A stretch of DNA of 64,000 nucleotides from NCBI RefSeq assembly GCF_027947575.1, contig NZ_CP116256.1, forward strand, positions 5,456,001 through 5,520,000, read 5' to 3'. The translations under genes were made by a program, and so were the position numbers. The number at the start of each line of letters is the position of its first letter. The stretch's first letter is position 1. Below, piece by piece: positions 34,292 to 44,493 of this stretch. The stretch comes from Streptomyces rubrogriseus (GTDB lineage: Bacteria > Actinomycetota > Actinomycetes > Streptomycetales > Streptomycetaceae). The notes under the pieces are model-generated. The model saw nothing but the letters and a program-made list of their open reading frames with translations. It was not told where the DNA came from and ran no database searches.

Positions 34292-35692
34292 ATGAGTCAG
34301 ACATCCGGCAACCCGCCCAGACGCCGGCCGCTGCGCCGGGCGCTGGTGGCCGTCGTCGGCACGCTCGGCCTGGCCGCGGCGGCGACGACCGTCACGGGCC
34401 CGTCGGCGGGCGCGGCCGTTCCGCCGCCCCCGTCCGGCTGGACCCAGGTCTTCGCCGACGACTTCGACGGCGCGGCCGGCTCCGGCGTGAACACCGCGAA
34501 CTGGCAGTACGACACCGGCACCTCGTACCCCGGCGGCCCGGCCAACTGGGGCACCGGCGAGATCGAGACGATGACGTCGTCCCCGAGCAACGTCTCGCTG
34601 GACGGCGGCGGCAACCTGCGCATCACCCCGCAGCGCGACGGCGCCGGCAACTGGACCTCGGGCCGCATCGAGACCAAGCGGGCCGACTTCGAGCCCCCGG
34701 CCGGCGGCAAGCTGCGCGTGGAGGCCCGTATCCAGGTCCCGAACGTCACCGGGGCCGCCGCCAAGGGCTACTGGCCGGCGTTCTGGATGCTCGGCGCGCC
34801 CTACCGCGGCAACTACTGGAACTGGCCCGGTGTCGGCGAGATCGACATCATGGAGAACACCCAGGGCCTCAACACGGTCTGGTCCACGCTGCACTGCGGC
34901 ACCTCGCCCGGCGGCCCCTGCAACGAGACGAGCGGCATCGGCGGCAACACCCCGTGCCCCGGCGCCACCTGCCAGGCGGGCTTCCACACCTACCGGGTGG
35001 AGTGGGACCGCTCGACGAGCGTCGAGGAGATCCGCTTCTACGTCGACGGCAACAACTTCCACACCGTCCGCGCCAACCAGGTCGACGCGACGACCTGGGC
35101 GAACGCCACCAACCACGGCTACTTCATCATCCTGAACGTCGCGATGGGCGGCGGCTTCCCGGACGCCTTCGGCGGCGGCCCGGACGGCGGCACCCAGCCC
35201 GGCCACTCCATGCTCGTGGACTACGTCCAGGTGCTGTCGGCCGGTGGGAGCGGTACCACGCCACCGCCGACCGGCGGTGACCGCGACGCGTACAGCGCCA
35301 TCGAGGCGGAGTCGTACGACGCCCAGTCCGGCACCCTGACCGAGGGCACCTCGGACTCGGGCGGCGGCAGCAACCTCGGCGCCCTCGCCAACGGCGACTG
35401 GGTGCAGTACAAGGGCGTCGAGTTCGGTTCGAGCGCGGCGACCCAGTTCAAGGCCCGGGTGGCCAGCGGTGCCGCCGCCGGGGTCAGCGGCCTGGTCGAG
35501 GTGCGCCTGGACAGCCGCACCAGCACGCCGGTCGGCAGTTTCGCCGTGGGCAACACGGGCGGCTGGCAGTCGTGGCGGACGATCCCGGCGAACATGGCCT
35601 CGGTGACCGGCACCCACGACGTCTACCTGACCTTCACCAGCGGCCAGAGCGCCGACTTCGTCAACGTGAACTGGTTCGGCTTCGGCCACTGA
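34292..35692 (+). CDS. Secreted GH16 endo-beta-1,3-glucanase with CBM6
   Basis: 466 residues. A signal peptide with a twin-arginine-like basic start (RRRPLRRALVAVVGTLG) ends near an AGAA site around residue 41. The GH16 domain (about 48-315) carries the catalytic motif GEIDIMEN (nucleophile Glu, Asp, acid/base Glu) and substrate-binding Trps. After a short Gly/Thr/Pro linker a CBM6-like carbohydrate-binding module (about 335-466) begins DAYSAIEAESYDAQSG and ends VNWFGFGH. The enzyme should degrade laminarin or fungal glucan outside the cell. Controlled by the palindromic box upstream. Confidence 0.93.
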   Translation: MSQTSGNPPRRRPLRRALVAVVGTLGLAAAATTVTGPSAGAAVPPPPSGWTQVFADDFDGAAGSGVNTANWQYDTGTSYPGGPANWGTGEIETMTSSPSNVSLDGGGNLRITPQRDGAGNWTSGRIETKRADFEPPAGGKLRVEARIQVPNVTGAAAKGYWPAFWMLGAPYRGNYWNWPGVGEIDIMENTQGLNTVWSTLHCGTSPGGPCNETSGIGGNTPCPGATCQAGFHTYRVEWDRSTSVEEIRFYVDGNNFHTVRANQVDATTWANATNHGYFIILNVAMGGGFPDAFGGGPDGGTQPGHSMLVDYVQVLSAGGSGTTPPPTGGDRDAYSAIEAESYDAQSGTLTEGTSDSGGGSNLGALANGDWVQYKGVEFGSSAATQFKARVASGAAAGVSGLVEVRLDSRTSTPVGSFAVGNTGGWQSWRTIPANMASVTGTHDVYLTFTSGQSADFVNVNWFGFGH

Positions 35693-35719
35693 GCGGCGAC
35701 CGACCCCCCGCAGGAGAGG

Positions 35720-35752
35720 CGAAGGGGCTCCACGCACCGTGGGGCCCCTTCG
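35720..35752. terminator. Bidirectional terminator between GH16 and AraC genes
   Basis: Stem CGAAGGGGCTCCAC with GTGGGGCCCCTTCG (14 bp, one G-T pair) and a 5-nt loop, placed between two convergent genes. Confidence 0.85.
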
Positions 35753-35771
35753 TCGCGCCGTGCGGCGTCGC

Positions 35772-36677
35772 TCAGCGCAGCTCCGCCCGGAAGGCGGCCG
35801 GTGTCTGGTCGGTGTGCTGCTGGAAGAACTTGGAGAAGTTCGCCGCGTCCGGGAAGCCGACCGCCGCGCCGACCCGCCCGATCGGCAGCTCGGTGTGGGC
35901 GAGCAGCCGCTTGGCCTCCAGGACGACACGCTTGTCGATGAAACCCTTGGGCGTCTCACCGGTGGCGGCGCGCACCGCGCGCACCAGGGTGCGGCGGGAG
36001 TAGCCGAGCGCGTCGGCGTAGGCGCTGACGCTGTGGTTGGTGGCGAAGCCCCGCTCGACCGCGTCCCGGAAGAGGATGAAGGTGCTGTCCCCCGGCGTCT
36101 CCGCCCGCCCCTGCCGCGCCGCCCTCGCGGAACCGGCCGCGAGGTGGGCGAGGCGCAGCAGGAACGCGGAGAGCGTGTGGCGCAGTACGGCCGTGTGCAG
36201 GCTCAGCGGGAGTGTGGTCGCGTCCTCGTACTCGCGCCGCAACTGGTCGAGCGCCGCCGTCAGTCCGGCGAGCCGCGCCTCGTCGGGGTGGAGCAGGGGC
36301 GGCAGGTCGTAGCGGTAGAGGCCGGTGGCCTCCACGGTGGCGCGGGGCAGGAAGCCGGGCTGCATGGTGAGCACCGTTCCGCGGTACTCGGCCTCCGGCG
36401 CGAAGCGGTGGACCTGGCCGGGACGGATCCACAGCAGGTCGCCGGCCGACGCCTCGTACTCGGCGAAGTCGATCATGTGACGGACCGGTCCGCCGGTGAG
36501 GAGCATGACGATGTGGAAGTCGATGCGGTGCACGCGGTGCAGCGGCGCCTGCGCGTGCCAGGTGCGGCCGGCGCCCATGGGACCGACCTGCATGCCCACT
36601 CCGAGGAGGCTGAGATCGACCGGGAAGGGGAACGTTCTGATCCCGTCGCCGCCGCCTTGGCTTCTTTCGTCCGCCAT
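35772..36677 (-). CDS. AraC-family transcriptional regulator
   Basis: 301 residues. N-terminal cupin-like sensor domain (HRIDFHIVMLLTGGPVRHMIDF, DLLWIRPGQVHRF) and a C-terminal pair of HTH motifs (VSAYADALGYSRRTLVRAVRAATG and LPIGRVGAAVGFPDAANFSKFFQQHTDQTP). ATG 36677 starts it. It is divergent from the transketolase operon with 157 bp between, so it may regulate itself, the operon, or an unlinked target. Confidence 0.9.
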   Translation of the reverse strand: MADERSQGGGDGIRTFPFPVDLSLLGVGMQVGPMGAGRTWHAQAPLHRVHRIDFHIVMLLTGGPVRHMIDFAEYEASAGDLLWIRPGQVHRFAPEAEYRGTVLTMQPGFLPRATVEATGLYRYDLPPLLHPDEARLAGLTAALDQLRREYEDATTLPLSLHTAVLRHTLSAFLLRLAHLAAGSARAARQGRAETPGDSTFILFRDAVERGFATNHSVSAYADALGYSRRTLVRAVRAATGETPKGFIDKRVVLEAKRLLAHTELPIGRVGAAVGFPDAANFSKFFQQHTDQTPAAFRAELR

Positions 36678-36766
36678 GTCCGTCTCGTACCGTCCCGCCC
36701 GTGTGCCCCGCGGCCGGGGCGTGTCCCAGTTTCACCACAGGCTGACACACCACGACCTTCACTCCC

Positions 36767-36781
36767 AAAAGTCAGACTTTT
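36767..36781. promoter_or_regulatory. Perfect palindrome in the AraC/tkt intergenic region
   Basis: AAAAGTC-A-GACTTTT (7-bp arms) lies 54 bp before the tkt start in an otherwise GC-rich region. A strong operator candidate. AraC proteins usually bind direct repeats, so a different repressor may use it. Confidence 0.6.
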
Positions 36782-36834
36782 AAGTTTGAACGCGTCAGAC
36801 CAGCTACTTCGCTCCGATCGAGGATTTCTTGAAG

Positions 36835-38931
36835 ATGAGCACGCAGTCGAGCAAGCAGACAGTGGACGGCGCGGACCGCTTCGAATGGACCGAACTCGAC
36901 CGGCGTGCCGTGGACACCGCCCGGATCCTGGCGGCCGACGCCGTGCAGAAGGTGGGCAACGGTCACCCGGGTACGGCGATGGCCCTCGCCCCGGCCGCCT
37001 ACACGATCTTTCAGAAGGTGATGCGACACGACCCCGCCGATCCCGAGTGGACCGGCCGTGACCGCTTCGTCCTCTCCCCCGGCCACACCTCGCTGACCCT
37101 CTACACCCAGCTCTTCCTCGCCGGGTACGAGGTGGAGCTGGACGACCTCAAGGCCTTCCGCACGCACGGCTCCAGGACGCCGGGCCACCCCGAGTACGGG
37201 CACACGGCCGGCGTGGAGACCACCACGGGGCCGCTGGGCCAGGGTGTGGCCAACGCGGTGGGCATGGCGATGGCGGCCCGCTACGAGCGCGGCCTGTTCG
37301 ACCCCGAAGCCCCCGAGGGCGAGTCGCCCTTCGACCACACGGTCTGGGCGATCGTCAGCGACGGCGACCTCCAGGAGGGCGTCTCCGCCGAGGCCTCGTC
37401 GCTCGCCGGTCACCAAAAGCTCGGCAATCTGGTCTTCCTCTACGACGACAACCACATCTCGATCGAGGGCGACACCGTGACCGCGTTCTCCGAGGACGTG
37501 CTGAAGCGCTACGAGGCGTACGGCTGGCACACACAGCGCATCGAGCCCGCCGACAGCGGCGACGTGGACGTGCAGGCGCTGCACGCGGCGCTGACGGCGG
37601 CGAAGGCCGAGACCGGCCGCCCGTCCATCATCGCCATGCGCACGATCATCGCCTGGCCCGCCCCGAACGCCCGGAACACCGAGGCCTCCCACGGCTCCGC
37701 CCTCGGCGCGGACGAGGTCGCCGCCACCAAGCGCGTCCTCGGTTTCGACCCGGAGCAGTCCTTCGAGGTCGCCGACGAGGTCCTCGCCCACACCCGCCGG
37801 GCCCTGGACCGGGGTGCCGAGGCGCACGCCGCCTGGGACAAGCGGATCGCCGCCTGGCGCGACGCCGCCCCCGAGCGCGCGGAGCTGTTCGACCGGGTGG
37901 TCGCCGGCCGGCTGCCCGAGGGCTGGGAGGACTCCCTGCCGGTGTTCGAGACCGGCAAGGCGGTCGCCACCCGGGCCGCCTCCGGCAAGGTCCTCCAGGC
38001 GCTCGGCCCGGTGCTGCCCGAACTGTGGGGCGGCTCGGCCGACCTGGCCGGCTCGAACAACACGACGATCGACAAGACGTCGTCCTTCCTGCCGGAGGGC
38101 AACCCGTTGCCCGGCGCCGACCCGTACGGCCGCACCGTGCACTTCGGCATCCGCGAGTTCTCGATGGCCGCGGAGATGAACGGCATCGCCCTGCACGGCA
38201 ACACCCGGATCTACGGCGGCACCTTCCTGGTCTTCTCCGACTACATGCGCAACGCGGTGCGCATGTCCGCGCTGATGCAGCTGCCGGTGACGTACGTGTG
38301 GACGCACGACTCCATCGGCCTCGGCGAGGACGGGCCCACCCACCAGCCGGTCGAACACCTGGCCTCGCTGCGCGCGATCCCCGGCCTCAACGTCGTCCGC
38401 CCCGCCGACGCCAACGAGACCGCGACCGTGTGGGCCGAGATCCTGCGCCGCCACTCCACCCACCCGGCGCCGCACGGCCTCGCCCTCACCCGCCAGGGCG
38501 TGCCCACCTACGCCCCGAACCCGGACGCGGCACGCGGCGGGTACGTCCTCGCCGACGCCTCCTCCGGCGCCCCGGACGTCGTCCTGATCGCCACCGGCTC
38601 CGAGGTGCAGCTCGCGATGGCCGCGCGGGAGACGCTGGAGGCCGAGGGCACCGCGACGCGCGTGGTGTCGATGCCGTCCGTGGAGTGGTTCGAGGAGCAG
38701 CCCCGCGCCTACCGCGAGAGCGTGCTGCCGCCGTCCGTGCGGGCCCGGGTGGCCGTGGAGGCCGGGATCGGCCTGACCTGGCACCGGTACGTCGGGGACG
38801 CGGGACGCATCGTCTCCCTGGAGCACTTCGGCGCCTCCGCCGACGCGAAGATTTTGTTCACCGAGTTCGGCTTCACCGCCGGGCACGTGGCCGGCGCCGC
38901 CCGGGAATCCCTGGCCGCCGCTCGCGGCTGA
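36835..38931 (+). CDS. tkt: Transketolase
   Basis: 698 residues, full length. Transfers two-carbon units between sugar phosphates in the non-oxidative pentose phosphate pathway using thiamine diphosphate. Motifs: KVGNGHPGTAMALAP, the ThDP motif GDGDLQEGVSAEASSLAG with DDNHISIEG, and THDSIGLGEDGPTHQPVE in the pyrimidine domain. ATG 36835 was chosen to match known Streptomyces N-termini (MSTQ); a TTG 6 nt earlier is in frame. First gene of a six-gene sugar phosphate operon. Confidence 0.97.
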   Translation: MSTQSSKQTVDGADRFEWTELDRRAVDTARILAADAVQKVGNGHPGTAMALAPAAYTIFQKVMRHDPADPEWTGRDRFVLSPGHTSLTLYTQLFLAGYEVELDDLKAFRTHGSRTPGHPEYGHTAGVETTTGPLGQGVANAVGMAMAARYERGLFDPEAPEGESPFDHTVWAIVSDGDLQEGVSAEASSLAGHQKLGNLVFLYDDNHISIEGDTVTAFSEDVLKRYEAYGWHTQRIEPADSGDVDVQALHAALTAAKAETGRPSIIAMRTIIAWPAPNARNTEASHGSALGADEVAATKRVLGFDPEQSFEVADEVLAHTRRALDRGAEAHAAWDKRIAAWRDAAPERAELFDRVVAGRLPEGWEDSLPVFETGKAVATRAASGKVLQALGPVLPELWGGSADLAGSNNTTIDKTSSFLPEGNPLPGADPYGRTVHFGIREFSMAAEMNGIALHGNTRIYGGTFLVFSDYMRNAVRMSALMQLPVTYVWTHDSIGLGEDGPTHQPVEHLASLRAIPGLNVVRPADANETATVWAEILRRHSTHPAPHGLALTRQGVPTYAPNPDAARGGYVLADASSGAPDVVLIATGSEVQLAMAARETLEAEGTATRVVSMPSVEWFEEQPRAYRESVLPPSVRARVAVEAGIGLTWHRYVGDAGRIVSLEHFGASADAKILFTEFGFTAGHVAGAARESLAAARG

Positions 38932-38994
38932 TCCCACCGGATCCCATCCCGGTCCGGACCCGTTTCGACCTCGATCCGAGGGCAGAAAGAGAAG

Positions 38995-40140
38995 ATGATC
39001 ACTGTGACCGAAGCAACCGCCACCGCGGGAGCACTCCAGCGCCTGGCCGACCAGGGCGTGTCCGTCTGGCTCGACGACCTGTCGCGGCGGCGGATCGAGT
39101 CCGGCAACCTCGCCGAGCTGATCAGGACGAAGAACGTCGTCGGCGTCACCACCAACCCGTCCATCTTCCAGGCCGCCATAGGCTCCGGCGAGGGGTACGA
39201 GGAGCAGCTCGCCGACCTGGCGACCCGCGGTGTCACCGTCGACGAGGCGGTCCGCATGATGACCACCGCCGACGTCCGCGCCGCCGCCGACGTGCTGCGC
39301 GGGGTGTACGACGCGACCGGCGGGCGCGACGGCCGGGTCTCCATCGAGGTCGACCCCCGGCTCGCCCACGACACCCGGGCCACGGTCGCCGAGGCGCGGC
39401 AGCTGGCCTGGCTGGTCGACCGCCCCAACGTGATGATCAAGATCCCGGCGACGAGGGCCGGTCTCCCGGCCATCACCGAGGTCATCGGCGCGGGCATCAG
39501 CGTCAACGTCACGCTGATCTTCTCCCTGGAGCGCTACCGCGAGGTGATGGACGCCTACCTCGCCGGCCTGGAGAAGGCGCAGGCGGCCGGGATCGAGCTG
39601 GCCGGCATCCACTCGGTCGCGTCGTTCTTCGTCTCCCGCGTCGACAGCGAGATCGACAAGCGCCTGTCCCTGCTGGGCACCGAGGAGGCGCTCGGCCTGC
39701 GCGGCCGGGCGGCACTGGCCAACGCGCGACTGGCCTACGAGGCGTACGAGAACGTCTTCGCGGGCGACCGCTTCACCGCCCTCGCGGGGTCCCGCGCCAA
39801 CCCCCAGCGCCCCCTGTGGGCGTCCACCGGTGTGAAGGACCCGGCATTCCGGGACACCCTGTACGTGGAGGAGCTGGTCGCCCCCGGCACCGTGAACACG
39901 ATGCCGGAGGCCACCCTGGACGCCGCCGCCGATCACGGCGACGTACGGGGCGACACGGTCACCGGCGGGTACGCCCAGGCCCGGGCCGATCTCGCGGCCG
40001 TGGAGCGGCTCGGCGTGTCGTACGACGAGGTGGTGGAGCAGTTGGAGCAGGAGGGCGTGGCGAAGTTCGAGGCGGCCTGGCAGGAGCTGCTCGCCGCCGT
40101 GACGAAGTCCCTCGACAGCAAGGGAGTTGACGGGGAATGA
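38995..40140 (+). CDS. tal: Transaldolase
   Basis: 381 residues, long actinobacterial type. The Schiff-base Lys lies in [21 protein letters not shown] and [14 protein letters not shown] are typical. Transfers a dihydroxyacetone unit between sedoheptulose-7-P and glyceraldehyde-3-P. It is 63 bp after tkt; its stop overlaps the zwf ATG (ATGA). An alternative GTG start at 39004 exists. Confidence 0.97.
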   Translation: MITVTEATATAGALQRLADQGVSVWLDDLSRRRIESGNLAELIRTKNVVGVTTNPSIFQAAIGSGEGYEEQLADLATRGVTVDEAVRMMTTADVRAAADVLRGVYDATGGRDGRVSIEVDPRLAHDTRATVAEARQLAWLVDRPNVMIKIPATRAGLPAITEVIGAGISVNVTLIFSLERYREVMDAYLAGLEKAQAAGIELAGIHSVASFFVSRVDSEIDKRLSLLGTEEALGLRGRAALANARLAYEAYENVFAGDRFTALAGSRANPQRPLWASTGVKDPAFRDTLYVEELVAPGTVNTMPEATLDAAADHGDVRGDTVTGGYAQARADLAAVERLGVSYDEVVEQLEQEGVAKFEAAWQELLAAVTKSLDSKGVDGE

Positions 40141-41915
40141 GCGAGGAGCTTCCCGCTACGACGGTCCGGGAGACCAAGGCGACGAAGGAAGCCAAGGAGG
40201 CCCGGGCGGCGCAGGAGGCGGCCGGACCGCCGCTCGCCGAGGAGGCCGAGCAGGCCCGCGTCGCCGGAGCGGCGAAGGCCGCCGGCGCGTCCGGGTCGTC
40301 CCGGAGCGCGAAGAAGACCGGGGCGTCCCGCGCGGCCAGGGCGGCGAAGGGCAAGGGTGCGGCCGGCCGGGCCGTGGAGCCGGTGGCACCGCTCGACTGG
40401 AGCAACCCGCTGCGCGATCCCCAGGACCGCCGTCTCCCCCGCATCGCGGGCCCGTCCGGGCTGGTCATCTTCGGCGTCACCGGTGACCTGTCCCGCAAGA
40501 AGCTGATGCCCGCCGTGTACGACCTGGCCAACCGCGGCCTGCTGCCGCCCGGCTTCTCGCTGGTCGGCTTCGCCCGCCGGGACTGGGAGGACCAGGACTT
40601 CGCCGAGGTCGTGCACGACGCGGTCAGGGAGCACGCGCGCACGCCGTTCCGCGAGGAGGTCTGGCAGCAGCTCTCCGAGGGCATGCGCTTCATCCCCGGC
40701 GACTTCGACGACGACAACGCGTTCGAACAGCTGCGCAAGGCCGTCGAGGAGCTGGACGCGTCCCGCGGCACCAGCGGCAACTACGCCTTCTACCTCTCCG
40801 TGCCGCCGAAGTTCTTCCCGAAGGTCGTCCAGCAGCTCAAGAAGCACGGGCTGACCGACGCGCCCGAGGGTTCCTGGCGCCGTGCGGTCATCGAGAAGCC
40901 GTTCGGCCACGACCTGGACAGCGCCCGCGACCTGAACGCGCTGGTGCACGAGGTGTTCGACCCGGAGCAGGTCTTCCGCATCGACCACTACCTGGGCAAG
41001 GAGACGGTCCAGAACATCCTGGCGCTGCGCTTCGCCAACCAGATGTACGAGCCGATCTGGAACCGGTCCTACGTGGACCACGTGCAGATCACGATGGCCG
41101 AGGACATCGGCATCGGCGGCCGGGCCGGCTACTACGACGGCATCGGCGCCGCCCGCGACGTCATCCAGAACCACCTGCTCCAGCTGATGGCGCTGACCGC
41201 CATGGAGGAGCCGGCCGCCTTCGACGCGCGGTCGCTGCTCACCGAGAAGCTGAAGGTGCTGCGCGCCGTGCGGCTGCCCGACGACCTGGGCGAGCACACC
41301 GTGCGCGGGCAGTACGCGGGCGGCTGGCAGGGCGGCGCGCAGGTGCCCGGCTACCTGGAGGAGGACGGCATCGACCCGGCCTCCACCACGGACACCTACG
41401 CGGCCATCAAGCTCGGCATCGACAACCGCCGCTGGGCCGGGGTGCCCTTCTACCTGCGCACCGGCAAGCGCCTGGGCCGCCGGGTCACCGAGATCGCGGT
41501 CGTCTTCCAGCGGGCCCCGCACTCGCCCTTCGACTCCACGGCGACGGAGGAGCTGGGCGAGAACGCCATCGTCATCCGCGTCCAGCCCGACGAGGGCATG
41601 ACGGTGCGCTTCGGCTCCAAGGTGCCGGGCACGTCGATGGAGATCCGGGACGTGTCGATGGACTTCGCGTACGGCGAGTCCTTCACCGAGTCCAGCCCGG
41701 AGGCGTACGAACGGCTGATCCTGGACGTCCTTCTGGGTGACGCCAACCTGTTCCCGCGCCACCAGGAGGTGGAAGAGTCCTGGCGGATCCTCGACCCGAT
41801 CGAGGAGTACTGGGCCTCGCACGACAAGCCCGCGCAGTACGCGTCGGGCGGCTGGGGACCGCGGGAAGCGGACGAGATGCTCGCACGAGACGGACGGAGC
41901 TGGCGCAGGCCATGA
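40137..41915 (+). CDS. zwf: Glucose-6-phosphate dehydrogenase with long N-terminal extension
   Basis: 592 residues. The catalytic part starts near residue 85 ([11 protein letters not shown]) and has the NADP loop [12 protein letters not shown] and substrate motif [13 protein letters not shown]. The first ~85 residues are Ala/Lys/Glu-rich low complexity ([17 protein letters not shown]), longer than in the usual family member of about 500 residues. The ATG overlaps the tal stop, arguing that the extension is translated; a GTG at about residue 80 has no good ribosome site. First step of the oxidative pentose phosphate pathway; OpcA, encoded next, activates it. Confidence 0.95.
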   Translation: MSEELPATTVRETKATKEAKEARAAQEAAGPPLAEEAEQARVAGAAKAAGASGSSRSAKKTGASRAARAAKGKGAAGRAVEPVAPLDWSNPLRDPQDRRLPRIAGPSGLVIFGVTGDLSRKKLMPAVYDLANRGLLPPGFSLVGFARRDWEDQDFAEVVHDAVREHARTPFREEVWQQLSEGMRFIPGDFDDDNAFEQLRKAVEELDASRGTSGNYAFYLSVPPKFFPKVVQQLKKHGLTDAPEGSWRRAVIEKPFGHDLDSARDLNALVHEVFDPEQVFRIDHYLGKETVQNILALRFANQMYEPIWNRSYVDHVQITMAEDIGIGGRAGYYDGIGAARDVIQNHLLQLMALTAMEEPAAFDARSLLTEKLKVLRAVRLPDDLGEHTVRGQYAGGWQGGAQVPGYLEEDGIDPASTTDTYAAIKLGIDNRRWAGVPFYLRTGKRLGRRVTEIAVVFQRAPHSPFDSTATEELGENAIVIRVQPDEGMTVRFGSKVPGTSMEIRDVSMDFAYGESFTESSPEAYERLILDVLLGDANLFPRHQEVEESWRILDPIEEYWASHDKPAQYASGGWGPREADEMLARDGRSWRRP

Positions 41916-42847
41916 GGATCGACCTGACCGACACCACGGCAAGCAAGATCAACAAGGCGCTGGTGCAGGGCCGCCGGGCCATCGGCACCCCGGCCGTGGG
42001 CATGGTGCTCACGCTGGTCATCGTCACGGACGAGGAGAACGCCTACGACGCGATCAAGGCCGCCGAGGAGGCCTCACACGAGCACCCCTCGCGCACCCTG
42101 GTCGTCATCAAGCGCCATCCCCGCAACCTGCGCGACCGCACCCGCTCGCACCTCGACGCCGAGGTCCGGGTCGGCTCCGAGGCCGGGACCGGCGAGACGG
42201 TCGTCCTGCGCATGTACGGCGAGGTGTCCGAGCACGCCGACTCGGTGGTGCTGCCGCTGCTGCTGCCGGACGCGCCGGTCGTCGTGTGGTGGCCGGTGGA
42301 GGCGCCGGACAACCCCGCGAAGGACCCGCTGGGCGCGCTGGCCCAGCGCCGGATCACCGACCTCTACACGGTCGAACGGCCGATGGAGGTCCTGGAGCGC
42401 CGGGTCCGCGCCTACGCGCCCGGCGACACCGACCTGGCCTGGACCCGGCTGACGCTGTGGCGCTCGATGCTGGCCGCGGCCCTGGACCAGGCCCGGGTAC
42501 CGGTGACCTCCGCGGTCGTGGAGGCCGAGGCCGACAACCCGGCCGCCGAGCTGCTGGCCCGCTGGATGGAGGCCCGCCTCGGCGTCCGCGTGGACCGCGT
42601 GGTCACCGACGGCCCGGTGGTGACGGCGGTCCGCCTCGGCACGGCGAACGGCGAGATCGTCGTCGACCGGCCGGAGGGCCCGCTCGCCACGATGACCCTG
42701 CCGGGTCAGCCCTCGCGCTCCGTCGCCCTGAAGGTGCGCCCCACCTCCGAACTCATCGCCGAGGAGCTCAGGCGCCTCGACGCCGACGAGATGTACGCCG
42801 TCGCCCTGCGCGGCAAGGCCGGCAAGGAGACCCCTGTCCATGTCTGA
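41912..42847 (+). CDS. opcA: OpcA, glucose-6-phosphate dehydrogenase assembly factor
   Basis: 311 residues. Begins [21 protein letters not shown]; contains [19 protein letters not shown], a signature of the actinobacterial OpcA family. It assists assembly or activity of Zwf. Its ATG overlaps the zwf stop and its 3' end overlaps pgi by 8 bp, so stoichiometric expression is expected. Confidence 0.95.
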   Translation: MRIDLTDTTASKINKALVQGRRAIGTPAVGMVLTLVIVTDEENAYDAIKAAEEASHEHPSRTLVVIKRHPRNLRDRTRSHLDAEVRVGSEAGTGETVVLRMYGEVSEHADSVVLPLLLPDAPVVVWWPVEAPDNPAKDPLGALAQRRITDLYTVERPMEVLERRVRAYAPGDTDLAWTRLTLWRSMLAAALDQARVPVTSAVVEAEADNPAAELLARWMEARLGVRVDRVVTDGPVVTAVRLGTANGEIVVDRPEGPLATMTLPGQPSRSVALKVRPTSELIAEELRRLDADEMYAVALRGKAGKETPVHV

Positions 42848-44492
42848 CACCCCGAAGCTCAACCAGCGGCCCGAGTGGACCGCGCTCGCGGACCACGCCA
42901 AGGGCACGCTGCCCCACCCGGACCTGCGCGAGCTGTTCGCCCAGGACCCCGGGCGGGCGGAGCGCTACGTCGTGCGCGTCGGCGACCTGCGCATCGACTA
43001 CTCGAAGCACCTGGTCACCGACGAGACGCTGGCCCTGCTCCAGGAGCTGGCCGCAGCGACCGACGTGGCCGGGCTGCGCGACGCGATGTTCCGCGGTGAG
43101 CGGATCAACATCACCGAGGACCGGGCGGTGCTGCACACCGCGCTGCGGGCCCCACGCGACGCGGTGATCGAGGTCGACGGCGAGAACGTCGTCCCCAAGG
43201 TGCACGCCGTGCTCGACAAGATGGCCGGCTTCGCCGACCGGGTCCGCTCCGGCGAGTGGACCGGCCACACCGGCCGGCGCATCAAGAACGTCGTCAACAT
43301 CGGCATCGGCGGCTCCGACCTCGGTCCGGCGATGGCCTACGAGGCGCTGCGGGCCTTCACCGACCGCTCCCTCACCCTCCGCTTCGTGTCCAACGTGGAC
43401 GGCGCCGACCTGCACGAGGCGGTCCGGGACCTGGACCCGGCTCAGACGCTGTTCGTCATCGCGTCCAAGACCTTCACCACCATCGAGACGATCACGAACG
43501 CCACGTCCGCCCGCTCCTGGCTGCTGGACGGCCTCGGGGGTGACGAGAAGGCGGTCGCGAAGCACTTCGTGGCCCTGTCGACCAACGCCGAGAAGGTCGC
43601 GGACTTCGGCATCGACACGGCCAACATGTTCGAGTTCTGGGACTGGGTCGGCGGCCGCTACTCCTTCGACTCGGCCATCGGCCTCTCCCTGATGATCGCC
43701 ATCGGCCCGGACCGCTTCCGGGAGATGCTCGACGGCTTCCGCATCGTCGACGAGCACTTCCGCAACGCCGAGGCCCCGGCCAACGCGCCGCTGCTCCTCG
43801 GCCTGCTGGGCGTCTGGTACGGCGACTTCCTGGGCGCGCAGTCGCACGCGGTGCTGCCGTACTCGCACTACCTGTCGAAGTTCACCGCGTACCTCCAGCA
43901 GCTGGACATGGAGTCCAACGGCAAGTCCGTCGACCGCGAGGGCAATCCCGTGGAGTGGCAGACCGGGCCGGTGGTGTGGGGCACGCCCGGCACCAACGGG
44001 CAGCACGCGTACTACCAGTTGATCCATCAGGGCACGAAGCTGATCCCGGCGGACTTCATCGGCTTCGCGCGGCCCGTGGCCGAGCTGAGTGACGAACTCA
44101 AGGCTCAGCACGACCTGCTGATGGCCAACTTCTTCGCCCAGACCCAGGCCCTCGCCTTCGGCAAGACCCCGGACGAGGTACGCGCCGAGGGAGTGCCCGA
44201 GGAACTGGTCCCGCACAAGACCTTCCGCGGCAACCACCCCACCACGACCGTCCTGGCCGCCGAACTGACCCCCTCCGTCCTCGGCCAGCTCATCGCCCTC
44301 TACGAGCACAAGGTCTTCGTCCAGGGCGCGATCTGGAACATCGACTCCTTCGACCAGTGGGGCGTCGAACTCGGCAAGGTGCTCGCCAAGCGCGTCGAAC
44401 CGGCCCTCACCGAGGGCGCGGACGTGCCCGGCCTCGATCCGTCCACGGCCGCGCTGGTGGCCGCCTACCGCGAACTGAAGGAAGTGCACTGA
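42840..44492 (+). CDS. pgi: Glucose-6-phosphate isomerase
   Basis: 550 residues, full length. Both family signatures are present: [15 protein letters not shown] and [45 protein letters not shown] binds the phosphate. Interconverts glucose-6-P and fructose-6-P. In this operon it can return fructose-6-P made by transketolase/transaldolase to glucose-6-P for another oxidative round. Overlaps opcA by 8 bp. Confidence 0.97.
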   Translation: MSDTPKLNQRPEWTALADHAKGTLPHPDLRELFAQDPGRAERYVVRVGDLRIDYSKHLVTDETLALLQELAAATDVAGLRDAMFRGERINITEDRAVLHTALRAPRDAVIEVDGENVVPKVHAVLDKMAGFADRVRSGEWTGHTGRRIKNVVNIGIGGSDLGPAMAYEALRAFTDRSLTLRFVSNVDGADLHEAVRDLDPAQTLFVIASKTFTTIETITNATSARSWLLDGLGGDEKAVAKHFVALSTNAEKVADFGIDTANMFEFWDWVGGRYSFDSAIGLSLMIAIGPDRFREMLDGFRIVDEHFRNAEAPANAPLLLGLLGVWYGDFLGAQSHAVLPYSHYLSKFTAYLQQLDMESNGKSVDREGNPVEWQTGPVVWGTPGTNGQHAYYQLIHQGTKLIPADFIGFARPVAELSDELKAQHDLLMANFFAQTQALAFGKTPDEVRAEGVPEELVPHKTFRGNHPTTTVLAAELTPSVLGQLIALYEHKVFVQGAIWNIDSFDQWGVELGKVLAKRVEPALTEGADVPGLDPSTAALVAAYRELKEVH

Positions 44493-44493
44493 C

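Noticed and set aside
36772..39936. A 1054-codon minus-strand frame opposite tkt and tal
   Set aside because: Both plus-strand genes are unambiguous enzymes; the antisense frame has only shadow composition.
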